Source: Citrobacter sp. On2M
GTDB taxonomy: Bacteria; Pseudomonadota; Gammaproteobacteria; Enterobacterales; Enterobacteriaceae
Assembly: GCF_018035235.1 (NCBI RefSeq)
Contig: NZ_WPCV01000005.1
Location: forward strand, 372,001-436,000
Length of the DNA: 64,000 bases
Direction of reading: 5' to 3'
In this document: positions 46,345-56,697 of the stretch, piece after piece
Layout of the letters: every line of letters begins with the position of its first letter
Numbering within the stretch: position 1 is the first letter of the stretch
Notes under the pieces: generated by a model
Databases searched by the model: none
What the model was told of the DNA's origin: nothing
What the model saw: the letters and a program-made list of their open reading frames with translations, nothing else
Program-made: the position numbers and the translations under genes

Positions 46345-47499
46345 ATGGCAAAACACCTTTTTACGTCCGAGTCCGTATCAGAAGGGCATCCTGACAAAAT
46401 CGCTGACCAAATCTCTGATGCCGTGCTGGACGCAATCCTCGAGCAGGATCCGAAAGCACGCGTTGCCTGCGAAACCTACGTCAAAACCGGTATGGTTTTA
46501 GTTGGCGGTGAGATCACCACCAGCGCATGGGTTGATATCGAAGAGATCACCCGTAACACGGTTCGCGAAATTGGCTATGTGCATTCCGACATGGGCTTTG
46601 ACGCCAACTCTTGTGCGGTACTGAGCGCGATTGGTAAACAGTCTCCGGACATCAACCAGGGTGTTGACCGTGCCGATCCGCTGGAGCAGGGTGCAGGCGA
46701 CCAGGGTCTGATGTTTGGTTATGCAACCAATGAAACCGATGTACTGATGCCAGCCCCGATTACCTATGCTCACCGTCTGGTGCAGCGTCAGGCTGAAGTG
46801 CGTAAAAACGGCACCTTATCCTGGCTGCGTCCGGATGCAAAAAGTCAGGTTACCTTCCAGTATGACGATGGCAAAATCGTCGGTATTGATGCGGTTGTTC
46901 TGTCGACTCAGCACTCTGAAGACATCGATCAGAAATCGCTGCAAGAAGCCGTTATGGAAGAGATCATCAAGCCGGTACTGCCGACTGAATGGCTGACCGC
47001 ATCGACCAAGTTCTTCATCAACCCAACTGGTCGTTTCGTTATCGGCGGTCCAATGGGCGACTGTGGCCTGACAGGTCGTAAAATCATCGTTGATACCTAC
47101 GGCGGCATGGCGCGCCATGGCGGCGGCGCATTCTCTGGTAAGGATCCGTCTAAAGTTGACCGTTCCGCAGCCTATGCAGCCCGTTACGTCGCGAAAAACA
47201 TTGTCGCCGCAGGTCTGGCTGACCGCTGCGAGATTCAAGTTTCTTACGCAATCGGCGTGGCTGAACCGACTTCGATCATGGTAGAAACGTTCGGTACTGA
47301 AAAAGTGCCTTCTGAGCAACTGACCCTGCTGGTTCGCGAGTTCTTCGACCTGCGTCCGTATGGCCTGATTCAGATGCTGGATCTGCTGCACCCGATTTAC
47401 AAAGAAACTGCCGCTTACGGCCACTTTGGTCGCGAGCATTTCCCATGGGAAAAAACCGACAAGGCGCAGTTGCTGCGTGAAGCTGCTGGTCTGAAGTAA
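46345..47499 (+). CDS. metK: S-adenosylmethionine synthetase
   Basis: MetK makes S-adenosylmethionine from methionine and ATP and is essential. The 384-residue protein has [11 protein letters not shown] near residue 11, the ATP motif [12 protein letters not shown] near residue 114, and the phosphate-binding [19 protein letters not shown] near residue 258. I chose [10 protein letters not shown] at 46345, the known start, with a Shine-Dalgarno AGGTG upstream. It has MetJ boxes upstream and a strong terminator downstream. Confidence 0.98.
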   Translation: MAKHLFTSESVSEGHPDKIADQISDAVLDAILEQDPKARVACETYVKTGMVLVGGEITTSAWVDIEEITRNTVREIGYVHSDMGFDANSCAVLSAIGKQSPDINQGVDRADPLEQGAGDQGLMFGYATNETDVLMPAPITYAHRLVQRQAEVRKNGTLSWLRPDAKSQVTFQYDDGKIVGIDAVVLSTQHSEDIDQKSLQEAVMEEIIKPVLPTEWLTASTKFFINPTGRFVIGGPMGDCGLTGRKIIVDTYGGMARHGGGAFSGKDPSKVDRSAAYAARYVAKNIVAAGLADRCEIQVSYAIGVAEPTSIMVETFGTEKVPSEQLTLLVREFFDLRPYGLIQMLDLLHPIYKETAAYGHFGREHFPWEKTDKAQLLREAAGLK

Positions 47500-47523
47500 T
47501 TTCCCCACAGTTCAACGCTTATG

Positions 47524-47550
47524 AAGACCAGCCTCGCGCTGGTCTTTTTT
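47524..47550 (+). terminator. Rho-independent terminator of metK
   Basis: AAGACCAGC/GCTGGTCTT with a five-base loop is followed by a T run. It lies 25 bases past the metK stop. Confidence 0.93.
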
Positions 47551-47615
47551 ATGTCCTTTTCTTTTCCATACCCCATCGCCAGAACAATGCTAAGTTCCCT
47601 TGTTTTAAACAACAA

Positions 47616-47631
47616 ATGAAAGCGATTACAT
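47616..47631. promoter_or_regulatory. Possible distal GalR/GalS site
   Basis: ATGAAAGCGATTACAT resembles the GalR consensus GTGTAAnCGnTTnCAC in its right half and centre. It lies 183 bp upstream of the strong galP operator, a distance that would permit looping. Confidence 0.35.
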
Positions 47632-47798
47632 ACCGCAGAATTTCAATCCAAACTGAATAAACATCTCCTTGTGACTATGATTGCATCGTCGTTACATTAC
47701 AATTCAGCATTGTCTTAAATTCAGGCAATTAACTTTATTTCGGCAAAATAAATATCGTTATTTTTCATATACATAAACAATAACCCATATAAATATTA

Positions 47799-47814
47799 GT
47801 GTAACCGATTACAC
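47799..47814. promoter_or_regulatory. GalR/GalS operator of galP
   Basis: GTGTAACCGATTACAC is a full match to the GalR/GalS consensus, and the symmetry extends to TTAGTGTAA...TTACACTAA. It lies about 85 bases upstream of the galP start. Confidence 0.92.
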
Positions 47815-47817
47815 TAA

Positions 47818-47833
47818 TGTGATGTGATTCGCA
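47818..47833. promoter_or_regulatory. CRP site of galP
   Basis: TGTGA-N6-TCGCA matches nine of ten CRP consensus positions and lies directly next to the GalR operator. Joint control of galP by CRP and GalR/GalS is established in E. coli. Confidence 0.75.
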
Positions 47834-47898
47834 TTTTTTTACTCCGTACTCACCTACCCTTAACATCAACAAAACTAGCTACCCAACCGGAGGGCATC

Positions 47899-49293
47899 AT
47901 GCCTGACAATAAAAAAACGGGGCGTTCCAACAAAGCCATGACATTTTTTGTCTGCTTTCTTGCAGCCCTGGCTGGATTACTTTTTGGCCTGGATATCGGT
48001 GTTATTGCTGGAGCTTTGCCATTCATCACCGACGAGTTCCAAATTACCCCACACACTCAGGAATGGGTGGTGAGTTCTATGATGTTCGGTGCTGCTGTGG
48101 GTGCCGTCGGCAGCGGTTGGCTCTCCTTCAAACTGGGGCGCAAAAAGAGCCTGATGATCGGCGCAATTCTGTTTGTTGCCGGTTCACTGTTCTCCGCCGC
48201 AGCGCCAAACGTTGAAGTACTGCTGGTTTCCCGCGTGCTGCTCGGCCTTGCGGTAGGCGTTGCGTCTTATACCGCGCCGTTGTACCTGTCTGAAATCGCC
48301 CCGGAAAAAATTCGCGGCAGCATGATCTCTATGTATCAGTTGATGATCACCATCGGTATTTTAGGTGCGTATCTTTCCGATACGGCGTTTAGCTACAGCG
48401 GCGCATGGCGCTGGATGCTGGGCGTAATCATCATCCCTGCCCTGCTGCTGCTAATTGGCGTCATCTTCCTGCCAGACAGTCCACGCTGGTTTGCGGCTAA
48501 ACGTCGTTTTGTTGATGCTGAACGTGTTCTATTGCGTCTGCGTGATACCAGCGCAGAAGCCAAACGCGAGCTGGATGAAATTCGTGAAAGCCTGCAGGTG
48601 AAGCAGAGCGGTTGGGCGCTGTTTAAAGAAAACAGCAACTTCCGCCGCGCGGTATTCCTTGGCGTTCTGTTGCAGGTGATGCAGCAGTTCACCGGGATGA
48701 ACGTCATTATGTATTACGCGCCAAAAATCTTTGAACTGGCGGGTTACACCAACACCACCGAGCAGATGTGGGGGACGGTTATTGTCGGTCTGACCAACGT
48801 GCTGGCCACCTTTATCGCCATTGGCCTGGTTGACCGCTGGGGCCGTAAACCAACACTGATCCTCGGCTTTATCGTCATGGCCGTCGGTATGGGCGTGCTG
48901 GGTACAATGATGCACGTGGGCATTCACTCGGCGGCCGCACAATACCTCGCTGTACTGATGCTGCTGATGTTTATCGTTGGCTTTGCCATGAGCGCCGGTC
49001 CGCTGATTTGGGTGCTGTGCTCTGAAATCCAACCGCTGAAAGGCCGCGATTTCGGTATCACCTGCTCTACTGCAACCAACTGGATTGCCAATATGATCGT
49101 CGGTGCAACCTTCCTGACGATGCTGAACTCGCTGGGCAGTGCCAACACTTTCTGGGTCTACGGTGGTCTGAACGTCCTGTTCATCTTCCTGACTCTGTGG
49201 CTGATCCCTGAAACGAAAAATGTCTCTCTGGAACACATTGAACGTAACCTGATGAAAGGCCGTAAACTGCGCGAAATTGGCGCACACGACTAA
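47899..49293 (+). CDS. galP: Galactose:proton symporter
   Basis: GalP is a twelve-helix MFS sugar porter that imports galactose and glucose with protons. The 464-residue protein shows [18 protein letters not shown] in helix 1, the loop motif [12 protein letters not shown] near residue 80, LPDSPRWF near residue 193, [14 protein letters not shown] in helix 7, DRWGRKP near residue 313 and the PETK end motif. I chose [10 protein letters not shown] at 47899, preceded by CGGAGGGCATC. It is transcribed from the GalR/CRP-controlled promoter just upstream. Confidence 0.97.
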   Translation: MPDNKKTGRSNKAMTFFVCFLAALAGLLFGLDIGVIAGALPFITDEFQITPHTQEWVVSSMMFGAAVGAVGSGWLSFKLGRKKSLMIGAILFVAGSLFSAAAPNVEVLLVSRVLLGLAVGVASYTAPLYLSEIAPEKIRGSMISMYQLMITIGILGAYLSDTAFSYSGAWRWMLGVIIIPALLLLIGVIFLPDSPRWFAAKRRFVDAERVLLRLRDTSAEAKRELDEIRESLQVKQSGWALFKENSNFRRAVFLGVLLQVMQQFTGMNVIMYYAPKIFELAGYTNTTEQMWGTVIVGLTNVLATFIAIGLVDRWGRKPTLILGFIVMAVGMGVLGTMMHVGIHSAAAQYLAVLMLLMFIVGFAMSAGPLIWVLCSEIQPLKGRDFGITCSTATNWIANMIVGATFLTMLNSLGSANTFWVYGGLNVLFIFLTLWLIPETKNVSLEHIERNLMKGRKLREIGAHD

Positions 49294-49298
49294 TCACT

Positions 49299-49327
49299 AA
49301 GGCTTCCTCCCCACGGGGGGAAGCCTT
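49299..49327 (+). terminator. Terminator-like hairpin downstream of galP
   Basis: AAGGCTTCC pairs with GGAAGCCTT, and inner G and C runs can extend the stem. It follows the galP stop by five bases. The T run after it is short. Confidence 0.75.
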
Positions 49328-49368
49328 CCTCTTGCAGTCCCTTCCCTGTCGCACTATCCTCTGGCGTT

Positions 49369-49866
49369 ATGAAAACCTCCCGTCTCCCTATCGCCATCCA
49401 GCAAGCCGTTATGCGCAGCCTGCGGGAAAAACTCGCTCAGGCCAATCTCAAGCTCGAACGCAATTACCCGGAGCCAAAGCTGGTTTACCAACAGCGCGGA
49501 ACCGCTGCGGGCACCGCGTGGCTACAAACCTACGAAATTCGTCTGAATCCCGTCCTGCTGATGGAGAACGTTGATGCGTTCGTTAACGAAGTGGTGCCCC
49601 ATGAACTGGCGCATTTACTGGTGTGGAAGTATTTTGGCCGCGTGCCGCCGCACGGGAAAGAGTGGAAATGGATGATGGAGAGCGTACTGGGCGTACCTGC
49701 CCGGCGTACGCATCAGTTCGAACTGCAATCCGTGCAGCGTAAGACCTATACTTACCGCTGTAAGTGTCAGGAACACCAACTGACCATCCGCCGCCACAAC
49801 CGCGTGGTACGCGGTGAAGCCACCTACCGCTGCGTTCACTGCGGCGAACCGCTGGTTGCAGAATAA
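49369..49866 (+). CDS. sprT: SprT zinc-metalloprotease-like protein
   Basis: SprT is a Spartan-like putative zinc metalloprotease of unproven role in bacteria. The 165-residue protein has the [14 protein letters not shown] metal motif near residue 77, with the third ligand in [14 protein letters not shown]-terminal zinc ribbon is formed by CKC near residue 131 and CVHC near residue 156. Length matches E. coli. It lies between galP and endA on the same strand. Confidence 0.94.
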   Translation: MKTSRLPIAIQQAVMRSLREKLAQANLKLERNYPEPKLVYQQRGTAAGTAWLQTYEIRLNPVLLMENVDAFVNEVVPHELAHLLVWKYFGRVPPHGKEWKWMMESVLGVPARRTHQFELQSVQRKTYTYRCKCQEHQLTIRRHNRVVRGEATYRCVHCGEPLVAE

Positions 49867-49960
49867 TCTTCAGAATTATCAGGAACTTTTCTGATCTAAC
49901 TGATTGCATACAGGAATGACTTTCGCTACGTTGCGGGCTCGTTTTGACACGGAGTTCGTG

Positions 49961-50668
49961 ATGTACCGTAATCTTTCTTTTGCAGCCGCCCTGTTAGCCG
50001 CTGCGTTTTCAGGCCCGGTTTTAGCCGAAGGTATCAACAGCTTTTCTCAGGCAAAAGCGGCGGGCGTCAAAGTTAACGCCGATGCGCCTGGCGATTTCTA
50101 TTGTGGCTGTAAAATTAACTGGCAAGGCAAAAAAGGGGTCGTTGACCTCGAATCCTGCGGCTATAAAGTGCGAAAAAACGAAAACCGCGCCAGTCGAATT
50201 GAATGGGAACACGTTGTCCCCGCCTGGCAGTTTGGTCATCAGCGTCAGTGCTGGCAGGACGGAGGACGTAAAAACTGCGCTAAAGATCCGGTCTATCGCA
50301 AAATGGAAAGCGATATGCATAACCTGCAGCCTGCGGTAGGTGAAGTGAATGGCGATCGCGCAAACTTTATGTACAGCCAGTGGAACGGTGGCGAAGGCCA
50401 GTATGGGCAGTGCGCGATGAAGGTTGATTTCAAAGAGAAAGTTGCCGAACCGCCTGCCCGCGCCCGTGGCGCCATCGCGCGTACCTATTTTTATATGCGC
50501 GACCAATACAACCTGACGCTCTCCCGCCAGCAAACCCAGCTTTTTAACGCCTGGAATAAGCAGTATCCGGTCACCGACTGGGAGTGTGAGCGCGACGAAC
50601 GCATCGCGAAGGTACAGGGGAATCATAACCCCTATGTGCAACGCGCTTGCCAGGCGCAAAAGAGCTAA
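49961..50668 (+). CDS. endA: DNA-specific endonuclease I (periplasmic)
   Basis: EndA is a periplasmic endonuclease that cuts double-stranded DNA nonspecifically. The 235-residue protein has a signal peptide ([20 protein letters not shown]) cleaved after Ala near residue 22. The His-metal nuclease motif [11 protein letters not shown] lies near residue 80, with [17 protein letters not shown] near residue 115. Several Cys residues suit disulfides in the periplasm. I chose the ATG at 49961 rather than an in-frame start 19 codons upstream, which would push the signal peptide inside. Confidence 0.95.
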   Translation: MYRNLSFAAALLAAAFSGPVLAEGINSFSQAKAAGVKVNADAPGDFYCGCKINWQGKKGVVDLESCGYKVRKNENRASRIEWEHVVPAWQFGHQRQCWQDGGRKNCAKDPVYRKMESDMHNLQPAVGEVNGDRANFMYSQWNGGEGQYGQCAMKVDFKEKVAEPPARARGAIARTYFYMRDQYNLTLSRQQTQLFNAWNKQYPVTDWECERDERIAKVQGNHNPYVQRACQAQKS

Positions 50669-50742
50669 CCTACACTAGCGGCAATATTTTTAACCATGCC
50701 CTGGCTTGTTGCAGCCCAGGGCCATGACGCGGATGTTTAACT

Positions 50743-51474
50743 ATGCGCATTCCTCGCATTTATCACCCAGAGCCACTCACTTCCGGTAGCCAAATTTCAC
50801 TGTGTGAAGATGCTGCCAACCATATCGGCCGCGTACTACGTATGGGGCCAGGCCAGCCGCTACAGCTGTTTGATGGCAGCAATCAGGTATTCGACGCCGA
50901 AATTACCCACGCCAGTAAAAAAAGCGTGGAGGTGAAGGTGCTTAACGCAGAACTCGACGATCGGGAATCACCGTTGCATATCCACCTGGGTCAGGTGATG
51001 TCGCGCGGTGAAAAAATGGAATTTACTATCCAGAAATCGATCGAACTGGGTGTAAGCCTCATTACACCACTTTTTTCTGAGCGTTGCGGCGTTAAACTGG
51101 ACACTGAACGCCTGAACAAGAAGCTCCAGCAGTGGCAAAAAATCGCCATTGCCGCCTGCGAACAGTGCGGTCGTAATCGGGTGCCTGAAATTCGCCCGGC
51201 AATGGATCTGGAAGCATGGTGCGCAGAACAGGACGCAGGACTGAAACTCAATCTACATCCTCGCGCCAGCGCCAGTATCAACACGCTGCCGCTCCCGGTA
51301 GAGCGCATCCGCTTGCTGATTGGCCCGGAAGGTGGGTTGTCGGCAGATGAAATTGCCATGACCGCACGGTATCAGTTTACTGATATTCTGTTAGGACCTC
51401 GCGTTCTGCGTACTGAGACAACTGCGCTCACCGCCATTACCGCGCTACAGGTGCGTTTTGGCGATCTGGGCTAA
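50743..51474 (+). CDS. rsmE: 16S rRNA m3U1498 methyltransferase
   Basis: RsmE methylates N3 of U1498 in 16S rRNA in the assembled 30S subunit. The 243-residue SPOUT-class protein has an N-terminal PUA-like domain and a C-terminal knotted domain with [13 protein letters not shown] near residue 193 and [15 protein letters not shown] near residue 218, which bind S-adenosylmethionine. It lies 12 bp upstream of gshB and is probably co-transcribed with it. Confidence 0.96.
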   Translation: MRIPRIYHPEPLTSGSQISLCEDAANHIGRVLRMGPGQPLQLFDGSNQVFDAEITHASKKSVEVKVLNAELDDRESPLHIHLGQVMSRGEKMEFTIQKSIELGVSLITPLFSERCGVKLDTERLNKKLQQWQKIAIAACEQCGRNRVPEIRPAMDLEAWCAEQDAGLKLNLHPRASASINTLPLPVERIRLLIGPEGGLSADEIAMTARYQFTDILLGPRVLRTETTALTAITALQVRFGDLG

Positions 51475-51486
51475 CGGAGAAAAACA

Positions 51487-52434
51487 ATGATCAAGCTCGG
51501 CATCGTGATGGATCCCATCGCAAGCATCAACATCAAGAAAGATTCCAGCTTCGCTATGCTGCTGGAAGCACAACGTCGCGGTTACGAAATTCATTATATG
51601 GAGATGGCCGATCTTTATCTGATTAACGGTGAGGCCCGCGCCCATACGCGTACCCTGAGCGTAGAGCAGAACTACGACAAATGGTATGAGTTCAAAAGCG
51701 AGCAGGATCTCCCGTTGGCAGACCTGGACGTTATTCTGATGCGTAAGGATCCGCCGTTTGATACCGAGTTCATCTACGCAACCTATATTCTGGAACGTGC
51801 AGAAGAGAAAGGAACACTGATCGTCAACAAGCCGCAGAGCCTGCGCGATTGCAACGAAAAGTTGTTCACAGCATGGTTTGCCGACCTGACGCCGGAAACA
51901 CTGGTCACGCGTAATAAAGCGCAGTTGAAAGCCTTCTGGCAAAAACACAGCGACATCATACTTAAGCCGCTGGACGGCATGGGCGGGGCCTCTATTTTCC
52001 GCGTGAAGGAAGGCGATCCGAACCTTGGCGTTATTGCGGAAACGCTGACCGAGCACGGTACCCGCTACTGCATGGCGCAGAACTATCTGCCGGCCATTAA
52101 AGATGGCGATAAACGCGTCCTGGTGGTCGATGGCGAACCTGTTCCATATTGCCTGGCGCGTATTCCACAGGGTGGAGAAACCCGGGGCAACCTGGCTGCA
52201 GGTGGTCGTGGCGAGCCGCGTCCCTTAACCGACAGTGACTGGGAAATCGCCCGTCGCATTGGGCCAACGCTGAAAGCGAAAGGTTTGATTTTTGTCGGTC
52301 TGGATATCATTGGCGATCGTCTGACGGAAATTAACGTCACCAGCCCAACCTGTATTCGCGAGATTGAAGCGGAGTTCCCGGTTTCGATTACCGGTATGCT
52401 GATGGACGCTATTGAAGCTCGTCTGCAAAAATAA
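51487..52434 (+). CDS. gshB: Glutathione synthetase
   Basis: GshB joins gamma-glutamylcysteine and glycine with ATP to make glutathione. The 315-residue ATP-grasp protein begins MIKLGIVMDPIASINIKKDS and has KPLDGMGGASIFRV near residue 160, VVDGEPVPYCLARIP near residue 215 and the metal-binding LTEINVTSPTCIREIE near residue 278. It follows rsmE closely and precedes the yqgE-ruvX pair. Confidence 0.97.
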   Translation: MIKLGIVMDPIASINIKKDSSFAMLLEAQRRGYEIHYMEMADLYLINGEARAHTRTLSVEQNYDKWYEFKSEQDLPLADLDVILMRKDPPFDTEFIYATYILERAEEKGTLIVNKPQSLRDCNEKLFTAWFADLTPETLVTRNKAQLKAFWQKHSDIILKPLDGMGGASIFRVKEGDPNLGVIAETLTEHGTRYCMAQNYLPAIKDGDKRVLVVDGEPVPYCLARIPQGGETRGNLAAGGRGEPRPLTDSDWEIARRIGPTLKAKGLIFVGLDIIGDRLTEINVTSPTCIREIEAEFPVSITGMLMDAIEARLQK

Positions 52435-52545
52435 AAAAATTCGCCGGTAGAAGGGACCCTACCAATACTCATAGTGACAGCGCTCCTGTTTGTACGCATA
52501 CTGGGCGCTGTTGCTTTTTTGAACCAGGAAACAGAACCTCTGACA

Positions 52546-53109
52546 ATGAATTTACAGCATCACTTTCTAATTGCCATGCCTGCTCTCCAGGATCCAATTT
52601 TCCGCCGTTCCGTGGTGTATATCTGCGAACACAATGAGAACGGTGCAATGGGGATTATCGTCAATAAGCCTCTGGAAAACTTACAAATTGAAGGGATTCT
52701 GGAAAAGCTGAAGATTACTCCAGAAGAACGCGATCCGGCCATTCGTCTGGATAAGCCCGTGATGCTCGGCGGCCCGCTGGCAGAAGATCGTGGATTTATT
52801 CTTCATACCCCACCGTCGCGCTTTGCGTCCAGTATTCGCATCTCTGATAACACCATCATTACGACTTCCCGCGATGTATTAGAAACGCTGGGCACGCAGG
52901 AGCAACCGTCCGAAGTGCTGGTGGCATTAGGCTATTCATCATGGGAAAAGGGCCAGCTGGAACAAGAGTTACTGGATAACGCCTGGCTCACCGCCCCCGC
53001 CGACCTCAACATTCTGTTTAAAACGCCGATTGCCGACCGCTGGCGCGACGCAGCCAAACTTATCGGGATAGATATTCAGACCATGCCCGGCGTGGCGGGA
53101 CACGCATGA
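52546..53109 (+). CDS. yqgE: UPF0301/AlgH family protein YqgE
   Basis: YqgE is a conserved AlgH-family (DUF179) protein of unknown function. The 187-residue protein begins [20 protein letters not shown] and has the family motifs [18 protein letters not shown] near residue 24 and [13 protein letters not shown] near residue 72. I chose the ATG at 52546, the family start, rather than one 24 codons earlier. Its stop overlaps the ruvX start, and the two genes are paired in many bacteria. Confidence 0.93.
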   Translation: MNLQHHFLIAMPALQDPIFRRSVVYICEHNENGAMGIIVNKPLENLQIEGILEKLKITPEERDPAIRLDKPVMLGGPLAEDRGFILHTPPSRFASSIRISDNTIITTSRDVLETLGTQEQPSEVLVALGYSSWEKGQLEQELLDNAWLTAPADLNILFKTPIADRWRDAAKLIGIDIQTMPGVAGHA

Positions 53110-53525
53110 TGAGCGGAACATTACTCTCTTTTGATTTTGGTACAAAAAGCATCGGCGTCGCGGTGGGTCAGCGTATTACCGGTACGGCCAGGCCATTGCC
53201 CGCCATCAAAGCACAGGACGGTACGCCAGACTGGAATTTGATTGAACGCCTGCTGAAAGAGTGGCAACCGGATGAAATCATTGTCGGCCTGCCGCTCAAC
53301 ATGGATGGCACCGAACAGCCCCTTACCGCGCGCGCGCGTAAATTCGCTAACCGCATTCATGGTCGCTTTGGCGTAACCGTAACGCTGCACGATGAACGTT
53401 TGAGCACCGTCGAAGCCCGCTCAGGCCTGTTTGAGCAAGGCGGTTATCGGGCATTGAATAAAGGCAAAGTGGACTCCGCTTCTGCCGTTATTATCCTGGA
53501 AAGCTATTTCGAGCAGGGCTACTAA
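53109..53525 (+). CDS. ruvX: Pre-16S rRNA processing RNase / Holliday-junction-resolvase-fold protein
   Basis: RuvX (YqgF) has an RNase H-like fold and is thought to process the 5' end of 16S rRNA. The 138-residue protein shows [15 protein letters not shown] near residue 6, [13 protein letters not shown] near residue 60, [10 protein letters not shown] near residue 95 and [12 protein letters not shown] at the end, giving the acidic active-site residues. Either ATG at 53106 or 53109 could start it; MSGTLLSF at 53109 matches E. coli. Its 3' end overlaps the convergent yggR gene by four bases. Confidence 0.94.
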   Translation: MSGTLLSFDFGTKSIGVAVGQRITGTARPLPAIKAQDGTPDWNLIERLLKEWQPDEIIVGLPLNMDGTEQPLTARARKFANRIHGRFGVTVTLHDERLSTVEARSGLFEQGGYRALNKGKVDSASAVIILESYFEQGY

Positions 53526-54502
53526 AGCCGCCCCAGCGCCTGCCGCTGCTGCTTGCTTTGTGCAAACGACTGCATACCTGTCTGCTGCCCGGTTTGAATC
53601 ACGCTGGGTAGCTGATGTGTTTTCCCTTCGCGGATCAAATTGCCCACGGCGGGCGTGTTGACGAGCAGCTCGAATAGCGCCACGCGTCCCCCCTGCTTAT
53701 CCTCCTCCAGCTTTTGCGAAAGAACCGCCTTTAGGCTGTCTGCCAGCTGGTTACGCACCGGATCTTTCTCTGTTGCTGCAAAGGAATCCACCAGCCGTGC
53801 GATAGCCTGCACCGCCCCGCGCGTATGTAACGTTGCCAGCACCAGATGTCCGGTCTCCGCCGCCGTTAATGCCAGCCGAATGGTTTCCACGTCGCGCAGC
53901 TCGCCCAGCAAAATGACGTCAGGATCTTCGCGTAACGCACCGCGCAAACCGGCGGCAAAAGAGGTGCAGTGTACGCCCACCTCCCGCTGTTGAATCAGAC
54001 AACGTCGACTGGTGTAGCGATATTCAATAGGATCTTCCAGCGTCAGAATGTGTCCCTCACTATGCTGATTAAGATACTCCACCATCGCCGCCAGGGTCGT
54101 AGATTTACCGCTGCCGGTGGCGCCCGTCACCAGAATTAATCCATTTTCACTGTGCAGCAGTTCAGGTATGACCGTGGGGGTCTGGAGATCGTCTAAATGA
54201 GGACAATCCAGCGGTAGCAGTCTTAACGCCAGCGACGTTCCCTGTTGATGGGCAAATGCGCTGACGCGCAGCCGCCGGGAGTCTGTCAGAGTAACGGCAA
54301 AATCAATCTGCCCCTGCTCCTGCAACTGTACCTGTTGTTGCTCACTGAGCCAGCACATCAGCAGATTCTCTACGTCAGGCGCGGTAAATGGCGCACTTTC
54401 GACTTTTCCACGCCTGCGCCAACGCGCAGGCCATGCATTGCACAGGTGTAGATCCGACACGTTATGCTTTACACTAAGGGCCACTATTTCTTCCATATTC
54501 AT
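53522..54502 (-). CDS. yggR: PilT-like secretion ATPase YggR
   Basis: YggR is a type II/IV secretion-family ATPase most like the pilus retraction motor PilT; no pilus role is proven in enterobacteria. The 326-residue protein has Walker [15 protein letters not shown] near residue 125, the Asp box TLEDPIEY, Walker [11 protein letters not shown] near residue 190 and the His box [12 protein letters not shown]. No other pilus gene lies nearby. I chose [10 protein letters not shown] at 54502. It diverges from yggS and shares a 17-bp gap with it. Confidence 0.94.
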   Translation of the reverse strand: MNMEEIVALSVKHNVSDLHLCNAWPARWRRRGKVESAPFTAPDVENLLMCWLSEQQQVQLQEQGQIDFAVTLTDSRRLRVSAFAHQQGTSLALRLLPLDCPHLDDLQTPTVIPELLHSENGLILVTGATGSGKSTTLAAMVEYLNQHSEGHILTLEDPIEYRYTSRRCLIQQREVGVHCTSFAAGLRGALREDPDVILLGELRDVETIRLALTAAETGHLVLATLHTRGAVQAIARLVDSFAATEKDPVRNQLADSLKAVLSQKLEEDKQGGRVALFELLVNTPAVGNLIREGKTHQLPSVIQTGQQTGMQSFAQSKQQRQALGRL

Positions 54503-54519
54503 ATGAACATCCTCGGAAA

Positions 54520-55224
54520 ATGAACGATATCGCGCATAACCTGGCACATGTCCGGGACAAAATCTCAGCCGCCGCGACGCGTTGCGGGCGGTCTTCAGAA
54601 GAAGTTATGTTGCTTGCAGTCAGCAAAACCAAACCTGCGAGCGCCATCGAAGAAGCCATTACCGCGGGGCAGCGTGCCTTCGGTGAAAACTATGTTCAGG
54701 AAGGGGTGGATAAAATCCGCTACTTCCAGGAAAAAGGCGTCAACGATCTGCAGTGGCACTTTATCGGCCCGCTGCAGTCCAACAAAAGTCGTCTGGTCGC
54801 TGAACATTTTGACTGGTGCCATACGATTGATCGTCTGCGCATCGCTGCCCGCCTGAGCGAACAGCGCCCAGAAGGCCTGCCGCCGCTGAATGTGCTGATC
54901 CAGATTAATATCAGCGATGAGAACAGTAAGTCGGGGATTCCGTTGGCAGAGCTTGATGCCCTGGCCGCTGAAGTCGCCGCGCTGCCGCGCATTACCCTGC
55001 GAGGTTTGATGGCTATTCCGGCGCCAGAGTCAGATTATGTAAGGCAGTTTGAAGTTGCACAGCAAATGGCGGTAGCATTTGCCGGGTTGAAAACACGCTA
55101 CCCAAATATCGATACGCTCTCACTGGGGATGTCTGATGATATGGATGCCGCTATCGCGGCGGGTAGCACAATGGTGCGCATCGGCACTGCCATTTTTGGT
55201 GCTCGTGATTACACTAAAAAATAA
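54520..55224 (+). CDS. yggS: Pyridoxal-phosphate homeostasis protein YggS
   Basis: YggS binds pyridoxal 5'-phosphate and keeps its level and amino-acid pools in balance; it has no known enzyme activity. The 234-residue TIM-barrel protein carries the PLP Lys in LLAVSKTKPASAIEE near residue 36, HFIGPLQSNKSRL near residue 86 and SLGMSDDMDAAIAAG near residue 203. It leads the run yggS-yggT-yggU-rdgB-hemW, with small gaps or overlaps throughout. Confidence 0.95.
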   Translation: MNDIAHNLAHVRDKISAAATRCGRSSEEVMLLAVSKTKPASAIEEAITAGQRAFGENYVQEGVDKIRYFQEKGVNDLQWHFIGPLQSNKSRLVAEHFDWCHTIDRLRIAARLSEQRPEGLPPLNVLIQINISDENSKSGIPLAELDALAAEVAALPRITLRGLMAIPAPESDYVRQFEVAQQMAVAFAGLKTRYPNIDTLSLGMSDDMDAAIAAGSTMVRIGTAIFGARDYTKK

Positions 55225-55242
55225 GGAAAACTAAGGAACACC

Positions 55243-55809
55243 ATGAATACGTTGACCTTCCTGCTCTCAACGGTAATTGAGCTGTATACCATGGCGCTTC
55301 TGCTGCGCGTGTGGATGCAATGGTCTCGCTGCGATTTCTACAACCCGTTCTCGCAGTTTATTGTGAAAATCACTCAGCCCATTATCGGCCCGTTACGCCG
55401 TATTATTCCGCCGATGGGGCCAATTGACAGCGCATCAGCATTGGTTGCACTCGTTCTCAGCTTTATCAAAGCCATCGTGCTGTTTAAGGTGGTCACGTTC
55501 CAGCCGATCATCTGGATCGCCGCCGTACTGATTGTCCTGAAGACCATTGGGCTGCTGATTTTCTGGGTGCTGCTGGTGATGGCGATTATGAGCTGGGTCA
55601 GCCAGGGCCGCAGCCCGGTGGAGTACGTGCTGATTCAACTGGCGGATCCACTGTTGCGTCCTATTCGTCGTATCCTTCCTGGTATGGGCGGGATCGATTT
55701 CTCTCCGATGATCCTGGTTCTGCTGCTCTATGTCATCAACATGGGGATCGCGGAAGTATTACAAGCGACAGGCAACATACTGCTGCCGGGGCTGTGGATG
55801 GCGCTATGA
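55243..55809 (+). CDS. yggT: YggT family integral membrane protein
   Basis: YggT is a 188-residue inner-membrane protein made of two YGGT repeats, each with the pattern of two membrane helices around a basic LRPIRR-type loop ([19 protein letters not shown] near residue 49 and [19 protein letters not shown] near residue 142). The family is linked to osmotic or light-related membrane processes elsewhere, without a proven mechanism. It overlaps yggU by four bases. Confidence 0.92.
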   Translation: MNTLTFLLSTVIELYTMALLLRVWMQWSRCDFYNPFSQFIVKITQPIIGPLRRIIPPMGPIDSASALVALVLSFIKAIVLFKVVTFQPIIWIAAVLIVLKTIGLLIFWVLLVMAIMSWVSQGRSPVEYVLIQLADPLLRPIRRILPGMGGIDFSPMILVLLLYVINMGIAEVLQATGNILLPGLWMAL

Positions 55810-56096
55810 GTGCCGTAACACCCTGCGATGACGGTCTGGTTTTACGGCTCTACATTCAGCCGAAAGCCAGCCGTGACAGTATTGTGGGTTTACATGGCGA
55901 CGAGCTAAAAGTCGCCATTACCGCCCCACCGGTTGATGGACAAGCCAACAGTCATCTGGTGAAGTTTCTCGGCAAACAGTTCCGCGTAGCGAAAAGCCAG
56001 GTCGTCATTGAGAAGGGCGAGCTTGGCCGCCATAAACAGGTTAAAATTATTCATCCGCAACAAATCCCGCCCGAAATTGCGGCACTAACTGATTAG
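55806..56096 (+). CDS. yggU: UPF0235 (DUF167) protein YggU
   Basis: YggU is a 96-residue DUF167 protein of unknown function. Conserved parts are [14 protein letters not shown] near residue 15, [20 protein letters not shown] near residue 36 and [16 protein letters not shown] near residue 67. I chose the ATG at 55806, overlapping the yggT stop (ATGA), because the earlier in-frame ATG is inside yggT. It precedes rdgB by seven bases. Confidence 0.92.
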   Translation: MSAVTPCDDGLVLRLYIQPKASRDSIVGLHGDELKVAITAPPVDGQANSHLVKFLGKQFRVAKSQVVIEKGELGRHKQVKIIHPQQIPPEIAALTD

Positions 56097-56103
56097 GTAT
56101 CCC

Positions 56104-56697
56104 ATGCAAAAAGTTGTCCTTGCGACCGGCAATGCCGGTAAAGTGCGTGAACTCGCCTCTCTTCTGAGTGATTTCGGTCTTGATGTTGTTGCCCAAACGG
56201 ATCTGGGTGTTGATTCTGCAGAAGAGACCGGGCTGACGTTTATTGAGAACGCCATTCTGAAGGCGCGTCATGCCGCACAAATTACAGGTTTGCCAGCCAT
56301 TGCTGATGACTCCGGCCTGGCGGTTAATGCCCTTGGCGGCGCGCCTGGCATCTATTCGGCCCGCTATTCCGGTGAGGATGCGACTGACAGACAGAACCTG
56401 GAAAAACTGCTGCACACCCTGCGGGATGTCCCGGATGACCAGCGTCAGGCGCAATTCCACTGCGTGCTAGTGTATATGCGCCATGCGGACGATCCCACGC
56501 CTTTAGTGTGCCACGGAAGCTGGCCGGGCGTGATTACCCGTGAACCGGCCGGAAACGGTGGTTTTGGTTACGACCCAATCTTTTTTGTGCCGTCCGAAGG
56601 AAAAACAGCTGCAGAGCTAACCCGCGAAGAAAAAAGTGCGATTTCTCACCGCGGGCAGGCGCTGAAGCTGCTGCTGGATGCCCTGCGTAATGGTTAA
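56104..56697 (+). CDS. rdgB: dITP/XTP pyrophosphatase
   Basis: RdgB removes noncanonical purine nucleotides such as dITP, XTP and dHAPTP from the pool by releasing pyrophosphate. The 197-residue protein has the Ham1 signatures [15 protein letters not shown] near residue 7, [21 protein letters not shown] near residue 68, GFGYDPIFF and ISHRGQAL near residue 177. Its end overlaps the start of hemW by eight bases. Confidence 0.96.
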   Translation: MQKVVLATGNAGKVRELASLLSDFGLDVVAQTDLGVDSAEETGLTFIENAILKARHAAQITGLPAIADDSGLAVNALGGAPGIYSARYSGEDATDRQNLEKLLHTLRDVPDDQRQAQFHCVLVYMRHADDPTPLVCHGSWPGVITREPAGNGGFGYDPIFFVPSEGKTAAELTREEKSAISHRGQALKLLLDALRNG

